Positions 47,480 to 55,672 of a stretch of 64,000 bases of DNA are shown here, in pieces. The stretch is from Colwellia sp. (GTDB lineage: Bacteria; Pseudomonadota; Gammaproteobacteria; Enterobacterales; Alteromonadaceae): contig NZ_JABSPA010000005.1 of the NCBI RefSeq assembly GCF_013214175.1, positions 186,001 through 250,000 of the forward strand, in the 5' to 3' direction. The position numbers and the translations under genes are program-made. Every line of letters begins with the position of its first letter. Position 1 is the stretch's first letter. The notes beneath the pieces were generated by a model. That model searched no databases and was not told where the DNA came from. It saw only the letters and a list, made by a program, of their open reading frames with translations.

Positions 47480-49429
47480 TTAAGAAGCTTTATTAAGGGT
47501 AAGGCCGATAGCATTTACTTGATTACTGACATCAATCGATATGACATTAGATAAGTGTTGTGAATCACTGACTTCTTTATCGACATTAGCCATGGCCTGC
47601 TCAAAGGCAACAAAGTGTTGGCGTTGACGGATAATTTGCTCAAGGGTGTCTTGAGCAACCGTTGCTGAAACTTGTGCTTGTCCGGTGACAGCTAAAGCTG
47701 TTTCTTGTAATTCATCGGCGATAATACGTTGCTTATGTGACGCCTTTTCAATGTCATTAATGATAGTTTCAATCGAATTACTGGCGCATTGCAACTGATT
47801 TAACCGGGCGGAAATTTGCTTCAGTGACTCTTGTGTTTTCCCCGCGAGTTGGCGAACTTCATCAGCGACCACGGAAAATCCTCGGCCATGATCACCTGCC
47901 CTTGCCGCTTCAATGGCAGCATTCAGTGCCAATAAATTGGTTTGATCGGCAATGGCGCTGATGACATCAACAATAGAAGTAACCGACTTAACAGAGTGAA
48001 ACAGTGAAGTAATGGCGCCTTTACTTTCTTTTGCCGCTAAATTGGTAGATTCACTGGCCGCCAGCACTTGTGCAACATGATGCTGACTCACTGCCATCGC
48101 TTGTTTAGTTGCCTGGGCATTGTTAACCACTTGTCCTGAAAGCGTATTAACGGTTTCAGTTGCCTCACCTAAGGCTTGCATGATTTTTCTCGCCCCTTGT
48201 ACATGCTCACTGGTAGTGTGCGAGGACTGGTAAATGCTTTTAACCTGACTTTCCATGGTAGTTAAGGCTTTAGCCACCAAATCAAGTTGCTGTGCTTTGT
48301 CTTTATCGTCTTGCGCTAGCTTATTAACCATATGATTAAAGCTGGTTGAGATCTCACCAAATTCAGTGCTGTTATCAATGTTGGTGATATTATCTACCCT
48401 GCCTTGAACCATTAATTGCACAAAGCTATCACGTAAGTTCCGCAGTGGTTTAAGAATAACACTACGCTGTAAGCCATAGTTTGCTAAGAGGAAGGTCACT
48501 AGAAAGATTAACAGCCCAATGACAATAAAATAAAGCTGCTCATTCATCTGTTCTTGCTGTTGGGATATATCCGCTTCACCTTGCATGATAGCGTTTTCAA
48601 TATTGCCCACTTGCTTAGCTAATAGCGCTAAGCCCATCTGCCTTTGTTGTTGCTGAGCTAGGGTGTTTTCTAATTCGTGCTGATAGCGGTTAAATAATGA
48701 CTGTAATTCACTGATAGCTTCAATACTTAAATCTTCCGGCTCTTCACTATCACCAAGCAAGTCTTCATCATCAAGTTCCTCACTATCACCTTCTTGATAA
48801 ATAGCTAACGCTGGCTGTACTGATAAGAAACGACCTAGGCTTTGCAGTTCTTTTAGTATGGGGGTTATCGATTGAATATTACCCTGTTGCTTGGTAAAAA
48901 TAGCTTCTCGGGCACTAACTAAATCCGCCAGTAACTTTCCAATCGCCTGTATTTTAATGAGGTAGTTAAACTGTGCATTTAACGGTAATACCACTGTAAC
49001 TTGTACATAACTAGCTAGATGATTATTGATGGCAAACATTGCTTGTTCACCATTACGCAAGAGCACTAAGGGATCACCACTAAGCTTACCCATGGCGCGA
49101 AATTTAGTATTGATATTATAAGCGAGTGCCTTGGCTTGCGTGTCTATTTGCTTAGAGAGTTTATCGATATTCAAACTATGTGTTTGTTTGACTATATTAG
49201 TCAATTGCTTTTGCGCCTTATTCAGCAAGGCAGCATCACCAGTTTGTAAATACTTAACTATGGTGCGATTAAACTCAATGGTCGTTAAAGAAATAAGTGC
49301 CTGATAGCCCTTATATTGCGTTTGGCTTTGACTTAAAGATTCACCTACGTGATACATGGTGGCTAGAAATATTGCCGCAAAAATACTGATTGCCGAAACA
49401 GACAAGCGGGAAAAGCTAGAAACGCGCAT
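47480..49429 (-). CDS. Methyl-accepting chemotaxis protein with helical sensor
   Basis: 649 residues from the MRVSSFSRL start. TM1 is about 10-30. The periplasmic part (about 30-295) is a helical, four-helix-bundle-like sensor with a coiled, Gln-rich end and an acidic stretch ([20 protein letters not shown]). TM2 is about 300-322. A HAMP region and signalling hairpin with [19 protein letters not shown] follow. The sensor differs from that of the Cache receptor, so the ligand is probably different. No C-terminal CheR-binding pentapeptide. Confidence 0.92.
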   Translation of the reverse strand: MRVSSFSRLSVSAISIFAAIFLATMYHVGESLSQSQTQYKGYQALISLTTIEFNRTIVKYLQTGDAALLNKAQKQLTNIVKQTHSLNIDKLSKQIDTQAKALAYNINTKFRAMGKLSGDPLVLLRNGEQAMFAINNHLASYVQVTVVLPLNAQFNYLIKIQAIGKLLADLVSAREAIFTKQQGNIQSITPILKELQSLGRFLSVQPALAIYQEGDSEELDDEDLLGDSEEPEDLSIEAISELQSLFNRYQHELENTLAQQQQRQMGLALLAKQVGNIENAIMQGEADISQQQEQMNEQLYFIVIGLLIFLVTFLLANYGLQRSVILKPLRNLRDSFVQLMVQGRVDNITNIDNSTEFGEISTSFNHMVNKLAQDDKDKAQQLDLVAKALTTMESQVKSIYQSSHTTSEHVQGARKIMQALGEATETVNTLSGQVVNNAQATKQAMAVSQHHVAQVLAASESTNLAAKESKGAITSLFHSVKSVTSIVDVISAIADQTNLLALNAAIEAARAGDHGRGFSVVADEVRQLAGKTQESLKQISARLNQLQCASNSIETIINDIEKASHKQRIIADELQETALAVTGQAQVSATVAQDTLEQIIRQRQHFVAFEQAMANVDKEVSDSQHLSNVISIDVSNQVNAIGLTLNKAS

Positions 49430-49557
49430 GACATGATTGCCTTTAAAATAAATTAAAGGCAATCATCACTTATTACTATGACAGTACGGTTACACAAATA
49501 TGACAGATTTATGTAACGGGAATGATGCTGTTAAGTGTCTCTTCAATTAAGCTGAGT

Positions 49558-50376
49558 TTAAGAAGTTGGCTTTGGAATGGCTTGGTTAACATAAACATCG
49601 AAGCGGTTTTTTTTCATATTAATGCTCATCGACGGTTTTTTATTTGCCAGTGGTGGAGCGTAGCTTGGTCGTTTTACTACTACCCGGTATTTAGCTAGCG
49701 CTAGTGCCGGCTCAAGCAGACCATCGGCATCAAGATCTTCACCAACAAGGGATTGAAAAATACGCATTTCTTTTTTTACCGCGGCCGATTTTTCACGGTG
49801 CGGATACATAGGATCGAGATAGACCACATCAGGCGCGTTAGCTAAGTCCATATCCTCTAAGGAGGTACCGTGAATTAACTGCATGTTATTAGCAATATCA
49901 GCAACTTCATGATTGAGTTTCGCGCGCTCAATACCGTCATATAAAAGTGCAGCCACGACAGGCATACGTTCTAGTAAGGTGAGCTTACAACCCAAGCCAG
50001 CCAAGACAAAAGCATCACGACCAAGACCAGCGGTAGCATCTAAAACATGGGGTTTAAAACCATGTTTTAAGCCCACAGCTTTGGCAATATCTTGACCACG
50101 ACCACCACCAAATTTACGTCGATGAGCAACGGCACCTTCAACAAAATCAACTTTGATAGCACCGAGTTTAGGTTCATCTAACTTGCACAGCTCTAGTGCG
50201 TGGTGATGCATTTGCAAGATATACTCAAGTTGTGGCTGTTTCTTGGCAGCGGCAACATCCCCCAGATAATTAAACTGCCATTTTTTGGCAAGTCGTTTAG
50301 CATATTCGCTATCGACACTGTCGACATAACCTAGGGCGATGTTATTAAGGTATTCGCTGGCAATAGTTGCGCTCAT
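49558..50376 (-). CDS. rsmJ: 16S rRNA (guanine1516-N2)-methyltransferase
   Basis: 272 residues matching Rsm[21 protein letters not shown], the SAM loop [12 protein letters not shown], the acidic [12 protein letters not shown] and the catalytic motif DPMYPHR. It methylates G1516 of 16S rRNA. It is monocistronic. Confidence 0.95.
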   Translation of the reverse strand: MSATIASEYLNNIALGYVDSVDSEYAKRLAKKWQFNYLGDVAAAKKQPQLEYILQMHHHALELCKLDEPKLGAIKVDFVEGAVAHRRKFGGGRGQDIAKAVGLKHGFKPHVLDATAGLGRDAFVLAGLGCKLTLLERMPVVAALLYDGIERAKLNHEVADIANNMQLIHGTSLEDMDLANAPDVVYLDPMYPHREKSAAVKKEMRIFQSLVGEDLDADGLLEPALALAKYRVVVKRPSYAPPLANKKPSMSINMKKNRFDVYVNQAIPKPTS

Positions 50377-50422
50377 TAGCTTCCTATGTGCTTGTCCAAG
50401 AAAGACAAGATTTTTGTATTTA

Positions 50423-50581
50423 ATACCAATTTCATTAAATTATTTCCCACTTGTGCTGGTTAAAATTCTCCAAGGCTGCGTTGCTCTCAATTCCAATAGC
50501 CAGCTATTGGTCAATCGAGCGTCTTGCTTTGATTTATTTTTCCAGCGCACAACAAGATCAAAAACTTAATGAAACTGGTAT
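50423..50581 (-). repeat. MITE-like element, family 3, copy b
   Basis: 159 bp with complementary tips: left ATACCAATTTCATTAAA, right TTAATGAAACTGGTAT. It carries an internal hairpin ccaatag/ctattgg. Its reverse complement matches copy a at 31999-32157. This copy is better preserved. Confidence 0.85.
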
Positions 50582-50620
50582 AACTCTAAAATATTATCCT
50601 CATTATATAGTAATGAAATA

Positions 50621-50672
50621 GAGAATAACCATTATTAAATCACCGCGCCTAAACTGAAACAGTTCACAAAGT
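50621..50672. repeat. Short relic sharing sequence with the rpoH leader
   Basis: About 50 bases align with the start of 9975-10060: GAATAACCATT, GCGCCTAAA.CTGAAA, CA.AAGT. It looks like a degraded piece of the same repeat family. Confidence 0.5.
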
Positions 50673-50788
50673 ATTAACAATTACAGCGCATTCATATTAA
50701 AATATAAACACTTGCTCCTTTAATCACACAAAGTGATAATAGATAACTGAGTAATTTGTATACTTTTTTAATCTCACAGGAAAAACTT

Positions 50789-51487
50789 TTGTCATTATCA
50801 GATGCAGTTAATAAACATATACCGACACCAAGCCCGCAGCTTTGTGCCGTGACCTTGCTGGGCAACTTAGTGGCAACACCGGATATTCGTTATCGCGCGA
50901 ATCCTGCCACCGCGGTGACTGAAATTGTCTTAGCAACATCAAGTAAATGGTTAGATAAAAGTACTAATAAATATAAAGAATGGACTAGTTACCACCATGT
51001 AAAGGTGGAAGGTGAGTTGGTAGAGCAGGCATTGTTACATGCCAATAAAGGTGACATTATCTTACTGCATGGTTATTTAAGTAATATTAAGCCAACAGCA
51101 ACGGATAAAAATACTAGTCACACCGGTATAGTGCACGCTAATTTCGTGCAAAAATTCAGTAAAGGCTATACTCAAGCAATTAACCAAGTGCATTGTAGTG
51201 CGCAATTAATATCACAGCCTAAGCTGATGTTAACCGAGCAGAATAAAAATATAACTCAAGCCAGCATTGTTATTAATCAGCATATTTATGATACCGATAA
51301 ACAAGCATGGCAGACCATTTCAGTAGAGCGAGCCATTCATGCTTGGGGCAAACAAGCAGAGTACTTGGCGGAACATGGCAATATTGGTGATGAACTGATG
51401 TTAGAGGGAAAATTAAGTTACACCAGCGGTGCTAACAAAGATCAGTTTATTGAGATAAAAAACGTGCATTTATTTAAAGGCACTTAG
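50789..51487 (+). CDS. Tandem OB-fold protein, SSB-like
   Basis: 232 residues from a TTG start that has AGGA seven bases upstream. The N-terminal half is SSB-like: AVTLLGNLVATPDIRYRANP, then VTEIVLATSSKW and YHHVKVEGELVEQALLHANKGDIILLHGYL. A second, shorter OB-like repeat follows (ISVERAIHAWGKQAEYLAEH...GDELMLEGKLSY). Ordinary SSB has one OB fold and an acidic tail; here there are two halves and no acidic C-terminal tip. It probably binds single-stranded DNA; it could also be a PriB/phage-type variant. Confidence 0.8.
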   Translation: MSLSDAVNKHIPTPSPQLCAVTLLGNLVATPDIRYRANPATAVTEIVLATSSKWLDKSTNKYKEWTSYHHVKVEGELVEQALLHANKGDIILLHGYLSNIKPTATDKNTSHTGIVHANFVQKFSKGYTQAINQVHCSAQLISQPKLMLTEQNKNITQASIVINQHIYDTDKQAWQTISVERAIHAWGKQAEYLAEHGNIGDELMLEGKLSYTSGANKDQFIEIKNVHLFKGT

Positions 51488-51552
51488 ATATACCAAGAAA
51501 TAAAAAAAACGAAATCGTTAGCAAGATACTGAACTATGGATGACTCAACTTA

Positions 51553-53730
51553 ATGCTTACCGTAAAAAAAACACTACTTTTATTTTTTCCTCTATGCCTG
51601 CTGCTATTAACTAACAATAGCAATGCCAATAATAGAGCCAATCAATATCTATTACAAAAAATCGCGCAAGCTCCTCACGTTAAGGGTAAGCAGAGCCAGT
51701 GGATTCAGCTACTTGAGCAACCTGGCAACAGCCAATATTATTATCTTGCTAATCAACAAGGAAAAATTTATCAGCTAGAGCAAGATAACCCAAAAAACAC
51801 TGTTTTATTGCTCGATTTACAGAAGATTTCAGCTCAAGTGCCAATACTGCAACTGAGCGCTTTTACTTTACATCCCAATTTTTCCCTACGTGATCAAAAC
51901 GGTTATGGTACTTTCTATACCGCTCATGTAGAGGAAGGACTTGATATCAGCAGAGCCAAACGCATACAAGAACCCGCTGTCACTATGGAGTTATCGTTTG
52001 ATGCTGTGGTCACTGAATGGCAATTAACTCCAACTAGGCAAGTCGATATTTCAAGTCAACGTGAAGTATTAAGAATCGCTATTGCCCGCGTAAAATATGG
52101 CATTAAGCAATTAAGCTTTAACCCCTACAGCAAGTCATGGCATGATGATTTTTCTCAGCTCTATATCGCGCTTGCTCAAAGCCCAAAATTAAAACGATAC
52201 CCACTTTATTCTGGTGCTATTTTACGTATTCATCCACAAAGAGTTGCCACGGGAAATTATAGCGTACCTGATAGCAATCCTTTTTTCGCTAAAGAGAAAA
52301 TTGAAGATGCTATTTATCTACTAGGCGCAGGACAAATAAAGCAATTTATTTGGCCTGACAAATACTCGAATAAGTTGCTGATATCACATCTATATCACTT
52401 TAAAGACACCGAAAAACATTGGTTATCTTATAGCTATGGTGGGGAAGATTGGCGGATTTCCTCACCGAAAAAGTTTTTATACCAAAACGAAAAACCTTTA
52501 ACGGCCAATAGCCTGTTAGTGTACCGAGGTCAAAATGCGCCGTCCTTGCGCAACAAACTCTTGCTGCTCACGCAAAACAAGCAACAATGGCAACTCAGTT
52601 CATTAGAAAATGGTAACTCCACCACTAATTTAGGTATACAACAACGACAAAAAACACTATCACCACCGCAACTAGAGTGGCAATTACAGCAAGCCGCATT
52701 AATTGCCAATCAGCTGACGCTCTTTCGTGATAACCGTGGCGAATTGCTTTTTTTCAATGAAGACACCGGCGCTATATATCAATTATTCCAACAAGATATA
52801 ATTCAAGGCTACATACCAAGTAACTCTGATACAAGCCAAGGCGGAATTAGTGGTATGACATTTTTTATTGTTATCATGCTTACTTTAATGGCTGGTTATA
52901 TTTTTTACCAAGTTAACATCCGACAAAACTCAGCTAAATCCTTTGTCCGTAGAGAGTTCGCTAACTTAGCATTTACCGGTGATAAGTCAGCGTTAAATTT
53001 ATTTAGGCGTCACCAACACAAAGCAGAGACCACGATTGCCCTAACGGATATTACGCAGTGTCATCTTTTACTGGGTGATTTAGTTATTGCGACCATTAAC
53101 ACCACGCTTGGTCATGGTTTTAATGACCAACAAGAACAAGCGCTGCGTGAGATATTTCATCAAGAGCAAGTGGATAAAATGGTCGATGGTAAAGTTAGAC
53201 GCATAAGCTTCAGCATTTATACCGGTGAAAAGAATAAATACATCATTTGTTTATACCTACGCAAAGGCAGCGATAGAATAACCAAAAATAGTTATTTTGC
53301 CGTGGTTGATGATGTTATTAACTGGTGCTGGCAAATTGCTGCGGAGATCAATGGCGAGCATACCGAGGAGCGTTCGTTAAAACCTAAAATCACTGCCGCA
53401 GAGATTGCCCTAGCAGAGCACAAGACCCATGATGATACACCACTGCATACACAAGCAGAGATTATTAGACCTGCGACCCACCCTCAACCTCCTGCAGCAG
53501 TTAATGGCCGAGCACAAATGACTGAGACAATAATTCCTCAGCAAGATAGTGCTAGCATCACTTTAGCTAACCATCATGACACCACAACGATAGAAGCAGC
53601 TAAAGTAGAAACAGATTTAGTGAATGCCTTAGAAAAATTAGTTAAACTACAGCAACAAGGTTTTTTAAGTAGCGATGAATTTTCTCAAGCCAAAGCCAAA
53701 CTGTTAGACAGTTTAAATAAAGCAGAGTAG
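51553..53730 (+). CDS. PQQ-glucose-dehydrogenase-like propeller with TM and SHOCT tail
   Basis: 725 residues. A signal peptide ends near NSNAN. A periplasmic beta-propeller-like half (about 30-430) shows patterns of the soluble glucose/sorbosone dehydrogenase family (FTLHPNFSLRDQNGYGTFYT, GAILRIHP, GAGQIKQFIWPD). However, the calcium/PQQ catalytic residues are not clear to me, so activity is uncertain. A transmembrane helix (about 435-455) is followed by a cytoplasmic domain, a polar linker, and a C-terminal SHOCT-type motif (LVKLQQQGFLSSDEFSQAKAKLL). The architecture suggests a sensor or scaffold rather than a secreted dehydrogenase. A family-2 repeat starts right after the stop. Confidence 0.7.
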   Translation: MLTVKKTLLLFFPLCLLLLTNNSNANNRANQYLLQKIAQAPHVKGKQSQWIQLLEQPGNSQYYYLANQQGKIYQLEQDNPKNTVLLLDLQKISAQVPILQLSAFTLHPNFSLRDQNGYGTFYTAHVEEGLDISRAKRIQEPAVTMELSFDAVVTEWQLTPTRQVDISSQREVLRIAIARVKYGIKQLSFNPYSKSWHDDFSQLYIALAQSPKLKRYPLYSGAILRIHPQRVATGNYSVPDSNPFFAKEKIEDAIYLLGAGQIKQFIWPDKYSNKLLISHLYHFKDTEKHWLSYSYGGEDWRISSPKKFLYQNEKPLTANSLLVYRGQNAPSLRNKLLLLTQNKQQWQLSSLENGNSTTNLGIQQRQKTLSPPQLEWQLQQAALIANQLTLFRDNRGELLFFNEDTGAIYQLFQQDIIQGYIPSNSDTSQGGISGMTFFIVIMLTLMAGYIFYQVNIRQNSAKSFVRREFANLAFTGDKSALNLFRRHQHKAETTIALTDITQCHLLLGDLVIATINTTLGHGFNDQQEQALREIFHQEQVDKMVDGKVRRISFSIYTGEKNKYIICLYLRKGSDRITKNSYFAVVDDVINWCWQIAAEINGEHTEERSLKPKITAAEIALAEHKTHDDTPLHTQAEIIRPATHPQPPAAVNGRAQMTETIIPQQDSASITLANHHDTTTIEAAKVETDLVNALEKLVKLQQQGFLSSDEFSQAKAKLLDSLNKAE

Positions 53731-53732
53731 CT

Positions 53733-53997
53733 ATACCAAGTACATTAATTAATTGACCACTTAGCGAGAATGAAAAGGCTTAGAGGCAAGGCATTCATTG
53801 AAGAGAATGGTTATTCTCTTGTCGAAATGAATAACGACGCATGTAAGCCTTTTAAACTCGCCCTTTGGGAGTTTATTAGCGAACTAATAACTGCTCAAAA
53901 TTAAAGAAATATAGAATAACTATGTTTAAGTAATTTTGCTTGATCTAAGCTCACCAATACAACTCTAAGCTGAACAATTTATTAGTGTAATTGGTAT
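53733..53997 (-). repeat. MITE-like element, family 2, copy b
   Basis: 265 bp, starting three bases after the preceding stop codon. The left tip is ATACCAAGTACATTAATTAA; the right tip, read inward, is ATACCAATTACACTAATAA. Its interior matches the reverse complement of the ftsY-side copy (13511-13775), for example TTAGCGAGAATGAAAAGGCT and GAGAATGGTTATTCTC. Confidence 0.88.
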
Positions 53998-54012
53998 TAA
54001 TTCATTTGGTAT

Positions 54013-54274
54013 ATACCCGTTACCATTCAAGATGCAGGTTTCAGAGTGCTTGAGCAATTTAAATACAAGTCGGAGTTATTTTGTCATGGTTATTCCCTTA
54101 CAAATAGCGGCAACGATGTAGTGATGTTGCTCAAGCGCTTCTGCGATGGGTTTAAAATTAATTTATGCTGCGTTATTAATTTTAAGAAGGGAACGCCATT
54201 CTCTAAATAAAATACCTTACCTAAATTTCTTTTAATTCCCACTGAAATCACGCACTTTGAAAGGAAACGAGTAT
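54013..54274 (-). repeat. MITE-like element, family 1, copy b
   Basis: 262 bp with tips ATACCCGTTACCATTCAAG and ...GGAAACGAGTAT. Its sequence follows the reverse complement of 8183-8445, including GGTTATTCCCTTACAAA and TTGCTCAAGCGCTTC. The right tip ends five bases before the next ATG. With family-2 copy b it forms a back-to-back pair. Confidence 0.87.
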
Positions 54275-54278
54275 AATA

Positions 54279-55022
54279 ATGCTTGCTAAGTTTATCCAGT
54301 TTTCCTCCCGCGCCGGTACCATTAAAATACTGGCGAGCCTCATCATGATAATTATTGTGATGACTGGCTTATTTCAGTGGCTGGTACATACACCAGCACT
54401 GACTTCAACGGCTAACACAGCGCTAACAGATACTGGCTTTAGCTTAAGCCAGTGGACAATTGCCTTAGTTGAACAGCTTAACTGGCAGCAAGAAAGTGGC
54501 TCAACGTCTTTTAATACCCTGTTGCTGTTTATATTTTTATCACTGGCAACCAGTATTGGTTTACCTAGGCAAATTGCCGCGTTAGTCGCGGGTATTAACT
54601 TAGGTGCTTTTATCGGCGTGATTGTAGCGACATTGGCAGCAACACTCGGCTGTCTAATTACCTTTAGTGTTGCCCGCTACCTATTAAGCGACAGGATTGC
54701 CGCTAAGTACCCAAGTAAACTGGCAAAATTATCGGTTTTTCTTGGTGATCAAACGTTCTTAAAAGCCATCGTTATTCGTATATTACCCCTGGGTAGTAAT
54801 TTCCTAACCAATATTATTGCTGGGGTTAGTAAGGTCTCAATGCCTGCTTATGTCAGTGGATCATTTATTGGTTTTATCCCACAAATGATCATATTTTCCC
54901 TTGCTGGCAGCGGTATACGGTTAGGGGCACAAAATGAGCTAATCGCTAGCGTGACCTTATTTGTTATTGCGCTTTTGTTAACTGCTTATTTAGTGAGAAA
55001 GTATAAAGCAAAAGCGAGATAA
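54279..55022 (+). CDS. TVP38/TMEM64-family membrane protein (VTT domain)
   Basis: 247 residues with several membrane helices and the VTT-domain core LPRQIAALVAGINLGAFIGV, FSVARYLLSD, and ILPLGSNFLTNIIAGVSKVS. The family (related to DedA) is implicated in membrane lipid scrambling and envelope homeostasis. The start ATG is immediately after the family-1 element; the only ribosome-site candidates (GAG, AGGA) are inside the element's tip, so the element may drive or disturb expression. Confidence 0.88.
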   Translation: MLAKFIQFSSRAGTIKILASLIMIIIVMTGLFQWLVHTPALTSTANTALTDTGFSLSQWTIALVEQLNWQQESGSTSFNTLLLFIFLSLATSIGLPRQIAALVAGINLGAFIGVIVATLAATLGCLITFSVARYLLSDRIAAKYPSKLAKLSVFLGDQTFLKAIVIRILPLGSNFLTNIIAGVSKVSMPAYVSGSFIGFIPQMIIFSLAGSGIRLGAQNELIASVTLFVIALLLTAYLVRKYKAKAR

Positions 55023-55051
55023 GGTTAGCGACTCTCTGTCGGTTACCCATA

Positions 55052-55525
55052 CTACAACAAGAGGCTTTGCTCAATTTTATGGTGCACGTCTGTCGCATCC
55101 ACTAAAGATTTTGCCGTCAAACTCTCTACACTATAGACCTCTGTAGTCACGCCATATTTTTCACGAACTTTACGCAGTAACAAATCAAAGTCGCCATCCC
55201 CTGAAAGTAATATAACGGTATCAACCTCGGCTGCAGCCTCCATAATATCTATGGTTATGCCCACGTCCCAATCACCTTTGGCTGAGCCATCACGACGTTG
55301 GATATATGGCTTGAGTTTTACGTTAAAACCAATATGTTTCAGCGCTTTTTGAAATTTATGTTGTTGATCATCACTGCGTTGAATAGCATAAGCATTAGCG
55401 ACCGTAATATCGCCTTGTGCCATCAACTCTTGCCACAATAAACGGTAGTTAAATTGCTTCGAAAAGGCATCTCTAGTGGTGTAATAAATGTTTTGTACAT
55501 CGACAAATACAGCGATTTTTTTCAA
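55052..55525 (-). CDS. NYN-domain protein (LabA/DUF88-like)
   Basis: 157 residues from a TTG start (MKKIAVFVDVQN) with AGGAG six bases upstream. It carries the PIN-like acidic residues FVDVQNIYY, GDWDVGITIDIM and SGDGDFDLLLRK. NYN proteins are predicted RNases. Confidence 0.88.
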   Translation of the reverse strand: MKKIAVFVDVQNIYYTTRDAFSKQFNYRLLWQELMAQGDITVANAYAIQRSDDQQHKFQKALKHIGFNVKLKPYIQRRDGSAKGDWDVGITIDIMEAAAEVDTVILLSGDGDFDLLLRKVREKYGVTTEVYSVESLTAKSLVDATDVHHKIEQSLLL

Positions 55526-55672
55526 TGTGAACTCCTGAAAATAAAGGTGGTTTTGTGCTCTCAAAGACAATAGATTCAGTGTGCTACCACTTTACCCACA
55601 AACCAAGACAATTTTAACTAATGGTGCTAAAATCCCATTTTTATAGCAGTTTATTTATTCGAGCGATACAAA

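Larger units (their letters stand above)
50377..50788. other. Intergenic region with family-3 repeat and a relic
   Basis: Between divergent rsmJ and the SSB-like gene. It holds family-3 copy b and a short relic. The promoter of the right-hand gene should lie in the last 100 bases; I see no clear boxes. Confidence 0.6.
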
